NCBI RefSeq assembly: GCF_047948215.1
Contig: NC_134456.1
Coordinates: forward strand, 204,240,034 to 204,304,033
Length of the DNA: 64,000 nucleotides
Direction of reading: 5' to 3'
Source: Lycorma delicatula
Lineage: Eukaryota; Arthropoda; Insecta; Hemiptera; Fulgoridae
Each line of letters begins with the position of its first letter. The stretch's first letter is position 1. The position numbers and the translations under genes are program-made. The notes under the pieces were generated by a model, which saw only the letters and a program-made list of their open reading frames with translations, was not told where the DNA came from and did not search any database. Shown here in pieces: positions 34,223 to 47,333 of the stretch.

Positions 34223-35693
34223 CAACTTAGCTTGAGGTGGCTTTTAACCATTCTTAATAAAACTGTAATTATATATTACCAATGGGTGTAAAAGTTTTTG
34301 AGTGTAAACATATTTAAATAAATTACAAAATAATTTCGAGAAATTTGATTTGAAATAAAGAGTTATTATACAAAATCGAAAACCATACATAAAGAAAAGT
34401 AATTGTTTTATGTGAATATTATATATCTAATATATCTCTAATCTTATATATATATATCTAATCAATGCTTATTTATTAAAGAGGAATTATATTCGTGTGA
34501 ATAAAATTTTGACGCTAGCAAATAAGTTCTGTGTACCTAATTTTTCACGAATATCTATAGAATCATAAAATACGTAAGAGATAAAATTTTAAAAGAAGAC
34601 AAGCCGAAAATATGAGGCAATTTCTGTAGATTTGCATGTGTTATCGTATCGTTTCTTTTGCAATATTCTATTCACTTTGTCAAAATCTTAGTTTTTCCTC
34701 CATTCTACCACCAAGTTTTTTTTTAGCTTGTTTGTCTCCAGGGAATCGCGCTAAGCTGAGCTTGAAAGGAAGCTCTCGGGTTGTAACCTGTCAGGGATTC
34801 TGGTGTAAAAAATATCACATATTTTTACTTTTATGTTATTTTAGTTCTTATTGGAACTAGAAGAGTATTTTAGTAAAATAAGAACGTGCGATAAACAAAT
34901 AATACTCTTAAAAGAGAAAATGTACGTTAATGTAAGTTTTATTTTAAACAATGAAAAAATCAGTAGTTTTAGGAATTTTTAAGTAAGTAATTTAACAAAA
35001 TTCTTAAAAGTTTACAAATTTTCGTAAGTAATAACTTTGCCAACTAATAACTGTTATCTATGGTAATATATAGCTAACAGATGAATTTTAATAAATTTTG
35101 TCAATGAAAGAAATTAATAAAATATCTTATAATTAAAATAATCTCTTGTTTAGATTATATCACTTCACTAATATAATTCAAATATATTTAGGATTACTCA
35201 CATTTTCTAGTATTCGTTGTCAGTTTAAAGGATGCTTGTAATTTTTATTACCAAACTGCGATTAGTGATTAACTATGAAAGTTAATCCTTTTAGAAACAA
35301 GGATGTATTGACAAATCACCTGCAAAAACAGAAAATTTAGAACGCCCTCTATTGTAGTAAGAAAAAATTAAATTAAATAAGCTATGTGTGGCTTATACAT
35401 TTTTAGTATTGTAGCTGGAATTACTTGTTTCGAACGCTCATCAGTAATTTGTATAATTTGTATGACATTTTGATTCTGAATATTTTATCATTTTCATTTC
35501 GTAGCAACCCATTTCGTAGAGCAAAAATACTTACTTACCGATCATCAAAAAATAGATATTTAATGTTAAATAATTTTAACATTAATTAATATTAACTGAA
35601 CATAAAGTTCAGGGAGATGTACTAGTTGCTAGGCAGGAGGTCGCAACTATCATCATTTAATAAGCTGAGTACTTGCTGTACTCAGCGATTCTG
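34223..35693. other. AT-rich intergenic DNA, nothing recognised
   Basis: A 74-codon frame at 34636-34860 has no recognisable similarity. Short TA-rich repeats occur near 34425-34460. Confidence 0.55.
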
Positions 35694-35960
35694 AAACCGA
35701 TTTGAACTTACCGAATCCAACTGTGGGGCATGACAAGCGAGAGTAAAATTGAAGTCGTACAGTGATTTCAGAACAAACTATTGAGAAATATAACAGAAGC
35801 GCCGTGGTTTGCGAAAAACACTGAAATACACAATTATCTGGGATTGCTAACCGTTCGAGAGGAGGTACAGCAATTAAATACAGAATATAAAATGAGATAA
35901 AACAAACATCGAGCCAGAAGCGACTTCATAAGAGATGTGACTATTACATAACGAGATTGC
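35694..35960 (+). pseudogene. Jockey-clade LINE ORF2 C-terminal fragment
   Basis: One frame reads KPI*TYRIQLWGMTSESKIE, then VVQ*FQNKLLRNITEAPWF and TEIHNYLGLLTVREEVQQL, ending at a TAA at 35898-35900. This is the highly conserved tail of insect Jockey-type ORF2 proteins (usually YGIQLWG, QRFQNK.LR.I..APW, TVREEI). TGA stops replace the expected W of WTYG and the R of QRFQ. Upstream RT is absent; the fragment lies about 0.2 kb before a mariner remnant. Confidence 0.85.
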
Positions 35961-36114
35961 TGCTACAGAAGAACTGCGCATGCGCAAATTCATACGACCG
36001 ACAGCTGTGTAGCGTGAAGTCTTCTCTTTCGATTTTTGCCACTCCAGTTTCTGTAGACATATTAGTCTGGCCGTGGTCTTCGTTTCGATAACATCTGTTT
36101 TTTGTTTTAACGAA

Positions 36115-36803
36115 AAAATAAGTTTTATTAGAGCAAAAAATTGTGAAACCTAAAAAACCGCTACTAAAACTTATCTTTTATTAAACAAAAGTGTATGTTA
36201 ATGAATGTTTATCACATGCGCCGGTTTTTGAGTGGTTTAAGCGTTTCCAAGGTGGCCGAGAAGACGTTGAAGAATCAACGCCCATTCTTCTTCATTGAAG
36301 AATGTTCGCCCGAGTCGCCCTTTCACGTCAAAAACGGATAAAAATATTGAAAAATTGGTATACTGATCCAATCAGACTGTCGGTTAACTATTCGTGCGAT
36401 TGTTGAAACTATAGGAATTGACAAAGAATGCGTAAGGCAAAGTTTACATAATTTTAACATTCAAAAAGTGGGTTCTTCATCAGGACAACGCACCGGCTCA
36501 CATTTCATTGTTTGTCAAGACGTTTTTTAGCAAAGCATAACATCCCAGTGTTAGACCATCGCCTTATTAGACCTTATTCGCCTGACCTGGCACCATGTGA
36601 CTTTTTTCTGTTCCCCAAAGTAAAATTTGCATTAAAAGGGACAAGATTTCAGACCGTTGAAGCTGTGAAAGAAAAAGCGGCACGCGTCATGAAAGAGCTC
36701 ACAGAAGACTTCCAGCACTGTTTCGAACAATGGAAAATTCGCATGGAGCGTTATAGGGATTCAGGAGGGTGTATATCGAAGGGGATAATAACTAAATATG
36801 TAT
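36115..36803 (+). pseudogene. mariner transposase (SETMAR-like family), catalytic core deleted
   Basis: The N-terminal part reads VYVNECLSHAPVFEWFKRFQ then GGREDVEE (about 36190-36270) and SVNY, EIGIDKECVRQ-type sequence to LHNFNIQK across frameshifts: the mariner helix-turn-helix. At about 36465 it jumps to WVLHQDNAPAH-type sequence (second catalytic D block). Then 36512-36803 gives FLAKHNIPVLDH, IRPYSPDLAPCDFFLFPKVK (third D of DD34D intact), FQTVEAVKEKAARVMKELTE and CFEQWKIRMERY. Roughly 150 residues including the first catalytic D are missing. Frames are broken several times in the 5' half, while the 3' half is well preserved. Confidence 0.9.
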
Positions 36804-36847
36804 AAATTTGAAGTAGAATATTTTACAGCATTAGGCTCGTTATTTAA

Positions 36848-36873
36848 ATACGAGGTGTGGCTACACCTCGTAT
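36848..36873. repeat. Perfect 11 bp hairpin
   Basis: ATACGAGGTGT and its complement around a 4 nt loop GGCT, just beyond the mariner remnant. Confidence 0.85.
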
Positions 36874-37444
36874 ATTAGATCTGTTAGTTCTCCGACATTT
36901 GAGGTGAATCGGGTACCCTAGGGTATTGTATATCGTCAAAATTCTCCATTTCATTGTTATTTCGACTCAACTTTGTGTGTACTTATGTATACTGTTGAAG
37001 GTATGTTATCAAAACCATACGTATGTTTATATATACCGTTCTTTGAAGGGTTTCAGTGGAAAATCTCTCTGCATGTCATTTTTTTGTATTCAAATTTATT
37101 TATGGTTCCGGTAAATTGGAACTGAATATAAATTAAACACTGCGGCAAAAGAAAATTAAATAATAAATATTTTTTCAAGGGCGTTTATTTAAAAATTAAT
37201 ACTTTTTTAAAACTAATTAAAATGAATAAAGTTCTTCATTTTCTTATTTCGAAAATCCATATTTAATTATTATAATTTCTTTTTGTAAATGAGATAAGCA
37301 TTTAATTTTATTTGGAAAGGCTTGAATATAAATCATACTTAATTAGTTTCTTGAGGTAAATGGTACGACATCATTTTCACTAAACCTTTTATAATTATTG
37401 TTGAAAGCAAATGGTTTCTAAAATTTTAATCGTTTGAGAGTGTT
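36874..37444. other. AT-rich spacer, nothing recognised
   Basis: No recognised feature. Confidence 0.55.
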
Positions 37445-40275
37445 TCCTCTATGAATCATGAGACCTAGCCGTTGGTGAGGGGGCTTGAGTGCTCAGGGAT
37501 ACAGAGTAGCTGGACCGAAGGTGCAACCATATCGGAAAGGTATCTGTTGAGAGCCAGATTAAGGAATGATTCCTGAAAGAGGGCAGCAGCTCTTTCAGTA
37601 GTTGTTAGGGGCGTGAATCAGAATGATTTAAACGGCCATATCAACATCACTCAGTCCTCTGAGTACTGCGCAGCTGAAAGCAATGGAAAACTACAGCTGC
37701 TTATTTTCATATAGCAATGATGGAGGCGCCTTCCTTGGTAAAATATTCTGGAGGTAAACTAGTCCCCGTTCGGATCTCCGGGTGGGGACTACTAAGGAAG
37801 GGGTCACCAGAAAATTAAAAAATAACATTCTACGAGTCGGAGCGTGGAATGTTAGAAGTTTAAAAAAGGTTGGTAGGCGAGAAAAAAGGGAAATGGATAG
37901 GATAAATGTGGATGTAGTAGGAATTAGTGAGGTTCGGTGGGAAGAGGAAGGCGACTTTTGGTCAGGTGATTTTAGAATAATAAACTCAGCTTCAAATAAT
38001 GGGCAGGCAGGAGGAGGTTTCATAATGAACAAGAAGATAGGGAAGAGAGTATAATATTTCAAAACGCATAGCGATAGAATCATTGTAATAAGGATAAAAT
38101 CAAAACCTAAACCGACAACGATTGTTAACGTCTACATGCCTACAAGCGCCCATGATGATGATGAGGTAGAGTGTGTATACGAAGAGATTGAAGAAGCAAT
38201 TAAACACGTAAAAAGGAGATGAAGCAAGAGGTGTGAGTAAAAAAGATAAGGTAGAAAATGTAGAAGAAGAATGGGAGAATGTTAAAAAGGAAATTCTTAA
38301 ACCAGCAGAAGCAAACTTAGGCGGAATAAAGAGAACTAGTAGAAAACCTTGGGTTTCAGACGATATATTGCAGCTGATGATGAACATAGAAAATATAAGA
38401 ATGCTAGTGATGAAGAAAGTAAAAGGAACAATCGGCAATTAAGAAATACTATAAACAGGAAGTACAAACAGGCGAAAGAAGAGTGGATTAAAGAAAAGTG
38501 TTCAGACGTGAAAAGAGAAATGAACATTGGTAAAATAGACGGAGCATACAGGAAAGTTAAGGAAAATTTTGGGGTACATAAATTTAAATCTAATAATGTG
38601 TTAAACAAAGATAGTACACCAATATGTAATACGAAAGGTAAAGTCGATGGATGGGTGGAATATATTGAAGAGTTATACGGAGGAAATGAATTAGAAAATG
38701 GTGTTATAGAGGAAGAAGAGGAAGTTGAGGAGGATGAAATGGGAGAAACAATACTGAGATCTGAATTTAAGAGAGCATTAAAAGATTTAAATGGCAGAAA
38801 GGCTCCTGGAATAGACGGAATACCTGTAGAATTACTGCGCAGTGCACGTGAGGGAGCGATTGATAGATTATACAAACTGGTGTGTAATATTTATGAAAAA
38901 GGGGAATTTCCATCAGACTTCAAAAAAAGTGTTATAGTCACGATAGCAAAGAAAGCAGGGGCAGATAAATGTGAAGGATACAGAACAATTAGTTTAACTA
39001 GTCATGCATCAAAAATCTTAACTAGACCTCTATACAGAAGAATTGAGAGGAGAGTGGAAGAAGTGTTAGGAGAAGACCAATTTGGTCTCAGGAAAAGTAT
39101 AGGGACAAGGGAAGCAATTTTAGGCCTCAGATTAATAGTAATAGTAGTTTGTTTTTCTTTAATATAAAAAAAAACAAACCAACATACTTGGCGTTTATAG
39201 ACCTAGAAAAGGCATTCGTTAACGTAGACTGGAATAAAATGTTCAGCATTTTAAAAAAATTAGGGTTCAAATACAGGGATAGAAGAACAATTGCTAACAT
39301 GTACAGGAACCAAACAGCCAAACAGTAATAATCGAAGAACATAAGAAAGAAGCCGTAATATGAAAGGGAGTCCGACAAGGATGTTCCCTATCTCCGTTAC
39401 TTTTTAATCTTTACATTGGACTTGCAGTTAATGACGTTAAAGAACAATTTAGATTCGGAGTAACAGTACAAGGTGAAAAGATAAAGATTTGCTACGATTT
39501 GCTGATGATATAGTAATTCTAGCCGAGAATAAAAAGGATTTAGAAGAAACAATAAACTGCATAGATGAAGTCCTACGCAAGAACTATCGCATGAAAATAA
39601 ACAAGAACAAAACAAAAGTAATGAAATGTAGTAGAAATAACAAAGATGGACGACTGAATGTGAAAATAGGAGGAGAAAAGATTATGGAGGTAGAAGAATT
39701 TTGTTGTTTGGGAAGTAGAATTACTAAAGATGGACGAAGCAGGAGCGATATAAAATGCCGAATAGCACAAGCGAAACGAGCCTTCAGTAAGAAATATAAT
39801 TTGTTTACATCAAAAATTAATTTAAATGTCAGGAAAAGATTTTTGAAAGTATATGTTTGGAGTGTCGCTTTATATGGAAGTGAAGCTTGAACAATCGGAG
39901 TATCTGAGAAGAAAAGATTAGAAGCTTTTGAAATGTGGTGCTATAGGAGAATGTTAAAAATCAGGTGGGTGGATAAAGTGACAAATGAAGAGGTATTGCG
40001 GCAAATAGATGAAGAAAGAAGCATTTGGAAAAATATAGTTAAAAGAAGAGACAGACTTATAGGCCACATACTAAGGCATCCTGGAATAGTCGCTTTAATA
40101 TTGGAAGGACAGGTAGAAGGAAAAAATTGTGTAGGCAGGCCACGTTTGGAATATGTAAAACAAATTGTTAGGGATGTAGGATGTAGGGGGTATACTGAAA
40201 TGAAACGACTAGCACTAGATAGGGAATCTTGTAGAGCTGCATCAAACCAGTCAAATGACTGAAGACAAAAAAAAG
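37445..40275 (+). pseudogene. RTE-like LINE, copy 2: endonuclease start through RT and C-terminus
   Basis: The 5' region matches copy 1 (30463 onward). The endonuclease frame 37782-38054 stops at the same TAA as copy 1, and the GDWNA part is deleted at about 38221. 38349-39167 encodes the linker (VENVEEEWENVKKEI just before it in another frame) and RT: LNGRKAPGIDGIPVELLRS, GYRTISLTSHASKILTRPLY, EDQFGLRKSIGTREAILGLR. After a shift: YLAFIDLEKAFVNVDWNKMF (first catalytic D), VRQGCSLSPLLFN, then LLRFADDIVILAENK (FADD intact, from 39489). The tail runs through EEFCCLGSRITKDGR, SEA*TIG (W to TGA), MWCYRRMLKIRWVD and ends SCRAASNQSND with an A-rich tail to about 40275. Too broken to be autonomous. 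Confidence 0.92.
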
Positions 40276-43200
40276 TGTTATTAAAATGAGATTTAAATTA
40301 GGGTAAAGTTTATAAAAACACAGCTCGTATTTGCCAAAAGAAATTGGACTTTAATTGAGAAAGAAAACAACTGAACTTATGTTAAATCATAACCTTAAAA
40401 ACTAAAAAGAAATTATGAAAATAACATAATTTAATGATACATTAGAATATCAACTGAAATCAGCATATGAACAATGATGTTAAATGAAAAAGAAAAAAAA
40501 TACATGAATATACACTTTTAAAATAGATTTTGACCATATACATTTTTGACAAAGCCTGAAAAACAAGAGAACATGAAACACTTCAATTTTAATTGTAAAT
40601 TTGGAAAAACATAATATCAATAGAAAAATGTAACTGGCAAACAGTTGTACTACTGACATATACTATAATGTGACAAATAGCAATGAATGGATGTCATAAA
40701 CTTAGATAAACGAATTACAATAAATCTTAATTAGCACTGGCCTTTTCTGAATTAAGAACATCAACAAACTTAACGTTAAATAATTAATACATGTAGTTTA
40801 GTGTAGAAAAAAGGCCACAATGATATTCTAGTAAAAAAAGAGTTAATAACAATAATCAAATTGTGATAAGTAAACATAAAAATAAAGAGTTAATTACAAC
40901 ATAATCGCATTGAAATTAATTGTAGAGTTAATTATCATAACTACAGAATTGAAATTAATAAAGCACGTGAAATGGTTGCAGCTGAAGAATGACAACCTTA
41001 TAACCTGTCGCGACTGTACTTAAGTTAAATTGAAACTTGAAAGGCATAGGTATGATGAACTGAATGTTCCACAAATTTTAATAAAATAACGGTTTAACGT
41101 AATAAGTAATGAAAAACTGAACTTGCCTGTAGCACACAAATATTTGTAAGAGAGGAACTCATGAATGAAGGTAAAACGAATACATACAGTAAATTCCTGG
41201 GCGTAGTCAGCCGTGGTGTATCAGGAATACAGTGGTGAGAATGTGGCTTCGAGGTTGAGCAAGACTGGGCATCTGAAGTGAGAAATAGACTTCTAGGAAC
41301 TATGACAATATTGAAATTGGTTGATAATAAAAAACACTAATCCTAATATATACATTAAGACTAAACAGCAATGAAATAATGCGTGATATAAATAAGCTAA
41401 CACCAATACGATGATGCAATAGTCAGACAAGCTGGAGCCTGAGAGAAATTGATATCGAAAATAAATCCAAATAACCTATTTAAAAATACACGTAGATAAG
41501 CCTTACAAAAATGCAAAATAAATTACCAAGCCTGTAAACTACAAGACTTGACCATAACCTTGAATTCATTGGAATAAAACGACTTTACGCCAATGGCGTA
41601 AACATTTATTATTTAATGAAAACTCGTTAATTATACTTGTTTGTTAAGTTTGTATCGGTTTAATTAATTACGATTTAAACAATAATTGCAAAAATTCATG
41701 TAACTACTCTTGAAATATTAAATAGGTTTTCGAGTAATATAATGTTTTTTTGTGTTCTTTTTTAATTTTTAAGAAGTAAATAAAAATATTATGATCTTGA
41801 ATGCGCGCTAAAGAAATCTGAAAAATGTTTAAAAATAATCTGATTTGTTCAAAGGTTTCGTAACCAGTTTGTTTTGAAGATTTATTTTAGTTAATTTAAA
41901 ATGAAAAAATTGACTTCTTCTCATACCCGAAATTTTTCCTTATTCGGAATATCAAATATTACTCGGCCCATATCTGTTATTAGACGTTTTACTTTAGTTT
42001 TGCACTGAATAACAGGTGAAAAATTAATTAGTATTAAGCAATACACAAAATTGTTAAAATAATTTCAGAATGAATATTTTCATTACGTAATAAAATATAC
42101 GTATATTTATTAGTTTCTGCGGATGACAAATGGATGAAATTGGATCATCATATATTTTTCACCCGTAGAATCTATATACTCTTATAAAATAATGTATGAA
42201 TTGTTACCAGAAGTTGACAGAAAATGGATGGAACAAAAAACAAGTTTCTGAGTTTTTCAAGTGGGTGGAAGTGACGTGGCAACAAGAGATTTGTTACCAA
42301 CAGCAGTTTTTTTAGCAATGTACAGCTTTAACATGAATAAAACTATATGTTGAATTTCAATATTACTAAGTTTATTTTATGTAGGCTGTGATGTTATCTT
42401 CTTAATTATTTATTTTTCATCTTAAAACGATAAAATTTATTAAAAACTAAAATGAAAATGATGATAATTTTAGTGTTAAGTAAATTACATTATTATTTGA
42501 AATGAATGGAAGTGAATAAAAACAAGTTTACGGCAGGACAAAAAAAGGCATTCATTTGGAAAGTTGATTTGATAGGCCAATATAGTTTCAATTCTGTCAT
42601 ATTGGTTTTCACCATTTTTGTACATCTCCGTTTAAAATCATGTTGCCAGTGAAGCGCAAAAGAATTGAGATAGACCGGAAAAAGTAGCTCCAAAAATTCC
42701 AGAACTGCAATTTTATTGCATTAGACATCTATCAAAGAGGAAAGGGGGTCCGAACGAGCTACGAGGTAGCTCCTTTATATTTGATCAGTGGTGAGCCGAG
42801 AGAAATAGCAGGAAATGAGTACCTTCTGCCTTTCAAAAATAAAATAGAGAAAAATGTTTTACGGGACGTCCAATCACTTTTTATTTCATATTTCTTAACA
42901 TATATATTTTTCTAAACCGTAGTTGAATTTATGATAATACTGTTTAAAATTAATTATAAGTATCACTGCACTTTGATTACATATTGTAATCATGCAATAA
43001 CTTGATAAATTACAGATATTTTAATCTAAATATTGAAATTTAAAATAAGTGTAATGGTTAAGAAAAAAGTACTATAAAAATATATAAAGAAAATGGATAA
43101 TTTAAATAATGTTATAAAATCATTTTGCATCATAAAATGTTATTCCTGTCATCAGCTAAAATAAAGTAAATAAGACCATAACCAAGGAGAAAAACAATAG

Positions 43201-46149
43201 ATTAAAAATCCGGAGTTCATTAAGATATTCTTAAAAATTAAGAAATATTTACAATCGACAGGATCTGGATCCTTTATAAAAAAACTTGTTAATTTTTTTC
43301 AAAAGTGATGGTGAAAAGAGAGGAAAAAGAGGTTTTATAAATGTCAAAAAATTACACATATAATTTTTTAAAACATACAATATATCAAAAGATTTATTTT
43401 TATTATTGTAAAAAAAAATTGACCGAATTGAGATTTGTATGAAATAAATTGCATGAAAAAATTGAGATATGTTTAAAAAAAATGCAAAATGACCTGTGAA
43501 AATTATTCTTTAAATAAGGCAATGGTAGAAATGGTAGTTTTATGAGTTTTAAAGCACAACAGATGAATTTGCAAATGGTAGCTGTTTATTTTATTGTTCA
43601 ATGATTACACCCTTAAAACTAGCGTGGGAGAATAATCTTCAATATTTTCAAGTTGAGGAGAAAATTCAGTTGATGTATCTGTAAATACTCACATAATAAC
43701 AAAAAGAATACGACAAAAAAAATTATATAAAGAAATTTAATTTCGAAGAAGAATATACTATTGCATGATATCTGGCTAACACTTGTAATAAAAGTCCTTT
43801 TCCTGTTCTTAGAAGAAAAAGAAATCAAGGAAGGACTTAATTCACAATAGTAGTTGATCACCCTGCCGATTTCACTTTTAGGAAAACCAGTAGTAGAAAA
43901 ATAGAAGAAATTCTATCTTCAAGGTTCGTCACATATCAAGAAATGTAATAAAGGAAAAACTGCGTCTTATAACAATTATATTCAACCCTGTTTTATGAAA
44001 AAAATTTCTACTGCGACCAATAGAAACAGGTCAGATAATTTTTATTTCAAAGACAAACAAAAAAAACCATTTTAACAAATAAAATTTGTAGCGATTTATC
44101 CAACACTGAAAAAATTATAACTTAACAAAAATTATTACAGGAACTTATTTTAAAGGACGATAGCCTCCAAAAAAGATACGCAGAACAGTTGATGTAGTTA
44201 ATTTTGCTCTAGATGAAAGTTTTTTACAAACGGTTTGGATGTAAGATTTTTAATGAAAGACTGGAACGATTATTATATAAATTCAAATTAATCTTACTCA
44301 TAAAATTATTAATCATTTAAACCTAGGTTTACATCTCGACAAATATCTTAAGCAATTAAACAACGGACAACTGCTTAAATTAAGAAGAAAATACTGATTA
44401 ATTGGGGTTAAATCTACACTGAATTGTAAATATACACTATGCAAGTTTATTTAAACATCTAGAATAGTGTTATGAAAGCGGGAAATCAGGAGACTCAATC
44501 GTAATCGACTTTCAGAGATTCAAATGTAATTTAATTCAAAAAGTATATAATAAATGTCTACGTCATTAAACGACATTTGATTAAAACAGTGTAATATGAA
44601 AAATAACGCAAATGGAGTCACTTGGATCTTTTAAATAAATAAAATTATACAGTAATTGAGCAGTTTTTTGTCTTATTTTAGTAATGGCATTTATTTAGCT
44701 AAGTTATTATCCAAGTAGAATAAAAATAATTTATTACTTTTATAATAACTGAAAATAATTATTTATTAAAAAACTCAGCTACTGCTTAAAATTATCATTA
44801 CTTTCTCTTTTTTTAAGCGCTTATCCAGAGATCTCTGTTTGTCATAATGTATTGAGTTGTATATTATAGATTAAAAACACATTTAAAATTTTTTAAATAT
44901 AGAGAGATATAATTACAAGCTCAGTAAAATAATTTAATAGAGTAAATTTACCTCTTAAATATTTAATTTCATTTTTAAATATATTTTAAATCCAGCATAC
45001 AAGCAATTTCATACTTTCTAATAAAGAAGAGATCTCTGAGAGAAAGCGTTTAATTAAAGAAAACAGAGACAATAATAATATTAAGCAATAAGTAAATGGA
45101 ACAAATCACTTATAAAAATAATTAAGAATGCAATTTGTTTACTGCATTCTAAACTATTAATTGAATCAAACAATTATTCATTCATTTTATATAAACTGCG
45201 CAACATATATTCATTTAAGTAAAATTCAATGAAATTTTCAGATTTTTAATGCTGTGAAATTTGGTATTTAACTGGATCCAAAGCATGAAATTTCCTGAAA
45301 TTTATTTAATCCTCATAATTCCTAGCTGTTTTTTCTGTGTATCAAAGTAAGAGTGCATTAGGAGTGAATCCCATGTAACCTACAGCGAGACCAGTAACAT
45401 TACTCTTTTTTTTTAAGCATTTTCTAAAGCCGTAGTCACTATTATCAGACCAGCCTTTATTGGATACCTGTCAAGACAAAATGTTCAATTCATCTAAATA
45501 TAAGATCTATCGCTTCTTTTTCTTATACCGTTTAATTCCTCTCAGGTATTGCAGTCAATTGGCTCTTGCATCGTAGGTATGTTTCATTTAAGAATTTCTA
45601 ATTATTTTCTACTTATTTTCATCAGAATCCTAATATTTGCAATATTTTTCTTAAATTCAATACAATTTCTGTGAAGTTTGTACTTATTTTTAGTTTTTCA
45701 CAGATTGATTTTATGTTTGTAGATGTTTTTCAGTTTTATAAATGTCATGAAAATCACCTTACAACGAACTTATCAAAATCATTCAATTGCATTACCGGTT
45801 CTTTATTCTCACGTTTTTATTAGTTTGATACGAACAATCACTGACTTTCGAGGAATCTAATGTTTCCCCCTTTACGGACATTATGCCCATTCCTGATGGA
45901 TCATACGCATTGTCTATTCTCTTTATTCCTTTTTTATCATCACTTTATCTACGTGATTCCTTCAATATGAATCCTGAAGCTCTTTCTATTTTTAGTACAA
46001 ACAGCGATTAGAATGTTAATTAACTATCTAATTACATAAGAAGTTAATATAAAATGAGATTGTATAAAAACTACAAAAAATAAATGAACCTATAAAATGT
46101 GATTAGATTACGAGAAAATTAACACTAACTGTAATTTATATATCGCATA
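40276..46149. other. AT-rich intergenic DNA, nothing recognised
   Basis: Nearly 6 kb without a recognisable protein, RNA gene or long repeat. Short open frames at 42493-42693 and 43619-43861 look like chance. It is the largest stretch free of identifiable transposon coding sequence, so host regulatory or old repeat sequence could be here; I cannot tell. Confidence 0.5.
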
Positions 46150-46703
46150 TAGATTCGGTATTGCCCTGAGGTAGATAATCCCCACGTCCGGAACACAACA
46201 TCTATGTTCCACGTCCAGGGCGGCAACAGCTGTACCTTTGTACATCACATATAGCTGGCTAACGGGGTTCCGAGTAAATTCCTCGGTTATGCATTGTTAA
46301 GTTTGACCTGGTTCCAACTTCAGGTCACTAAACGGACTGATTTTTTGGCTACCTGCAGGAAATGGAGTAACATATGATTTTGGAAATGGATTCATACCAT
46401 TCTTAGAGCTGGCGATGTGGCGGCCAGGGTCAATGTTATTGCAGGTGTAACGGAGACCCTTCCGTTGTCCACATGCCCCCTGCGATGGCAAGCATGTAGT
46501 TAAGGTGCCCATGTTCGGAGCATGGGAGCCCTGAAAGCTTCGGTGTGTAGGGGCCTGGAGTCAGTGCAGAGACTGCGCATCCGCTCTCTGCCAGGACATA
46601 TGCCGGTTCCACCGGAGTACCGGATAGGACCTCCAAGGTTAGTAGCCCTGGAGTGGGGGTGTACCCCGGCGGCTAGCCTTGCTACAGAAGGGATCCACTG
46701 TTC

Positions 46704-47333
46704 ATGAACATTGAACATTCAAACGTGGCAGAGGGTGCACGTAAACACCCTCGTTTAGAAACCGCCGATTCGCCACAAGCGAAGCGGAAAAAAAGTAAGG
46801 AGAGTGATAGAATTAGAAAAGATGCTGATAAAATCAGTAAAGATTTGAGAAAAGCTTTGTTTGGAAATAACGTTCCCAAACCAAGATTTTTGGTCATTAC
46901 AAAAGAGAATGGTAACTTCCAAAAGGTAAGTCCATTCTTAATTGCCAGAGAGATTACAAATTGTGCTGGTGGTCCTGTCAAGGAAATCCGTAAGACGTTT
47001 AACGGATTACATGCCGAAACTATAAACGACATGCAAAGTCAGAAAGTCCAGGCGTTGAAGAAGATCGGTGAATTTGCGGTTACGGTCCAACCGCATAGTA
47101 CACTTAATTCATCTAGAGGAGTTGTTGTTTGCCGTGATCTTCTTAACTGTACTGAAGAAGAAATAGTGCAGGAAATGTCTAGTCAGGGAGTGACACATTG
47201 TCGCAGACTTTCTATGAGACGAAATGGTGAGATTCTTCCTTCGGCCTCTCATGTTTTGACATTCAATAGGCCAAGTCTTCCTGAAAAGGTACGAGCTGGC
47301 ATCCATCGGCTTGATTTATTCCGCAGCCGATGA
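46704..47333 (+). pseudogene. LINE ORF1 N-terminal part (gag-like)
   Basis: About 209 codons from the first ATG after the 5'UTR. It starts with a basic segment (ARKHPRLETADSPQAKRKKS), a coiled stretch (DRIRKDADKISKDLRKALFG) and an RRM-like region: KPRFLVITKENGNFQKVSPF, VGEF-like IGEFAVTVQPH, SSRGVVVCRDLLNC, then VTHCRRLSMRRNGE and ASHVLTFNRPSLPEKV. This order is that of I/Jockey-type ORF1 proteins, which bind the element's RNA. The frame ends at a TGA (47331-47333) that overlaps the next ATG as ATGA. In relatives this region reads straight into the zinc knuckles, so a small indel near 47300-47315 has split one protein. Confidence 0.88.

Noticed and set aside
38336..38875. Long minus-strand open frame (179 codons)
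   Set aside because: It is the antisense shadow of the RTE-like LINE coding frame on the plus strand.
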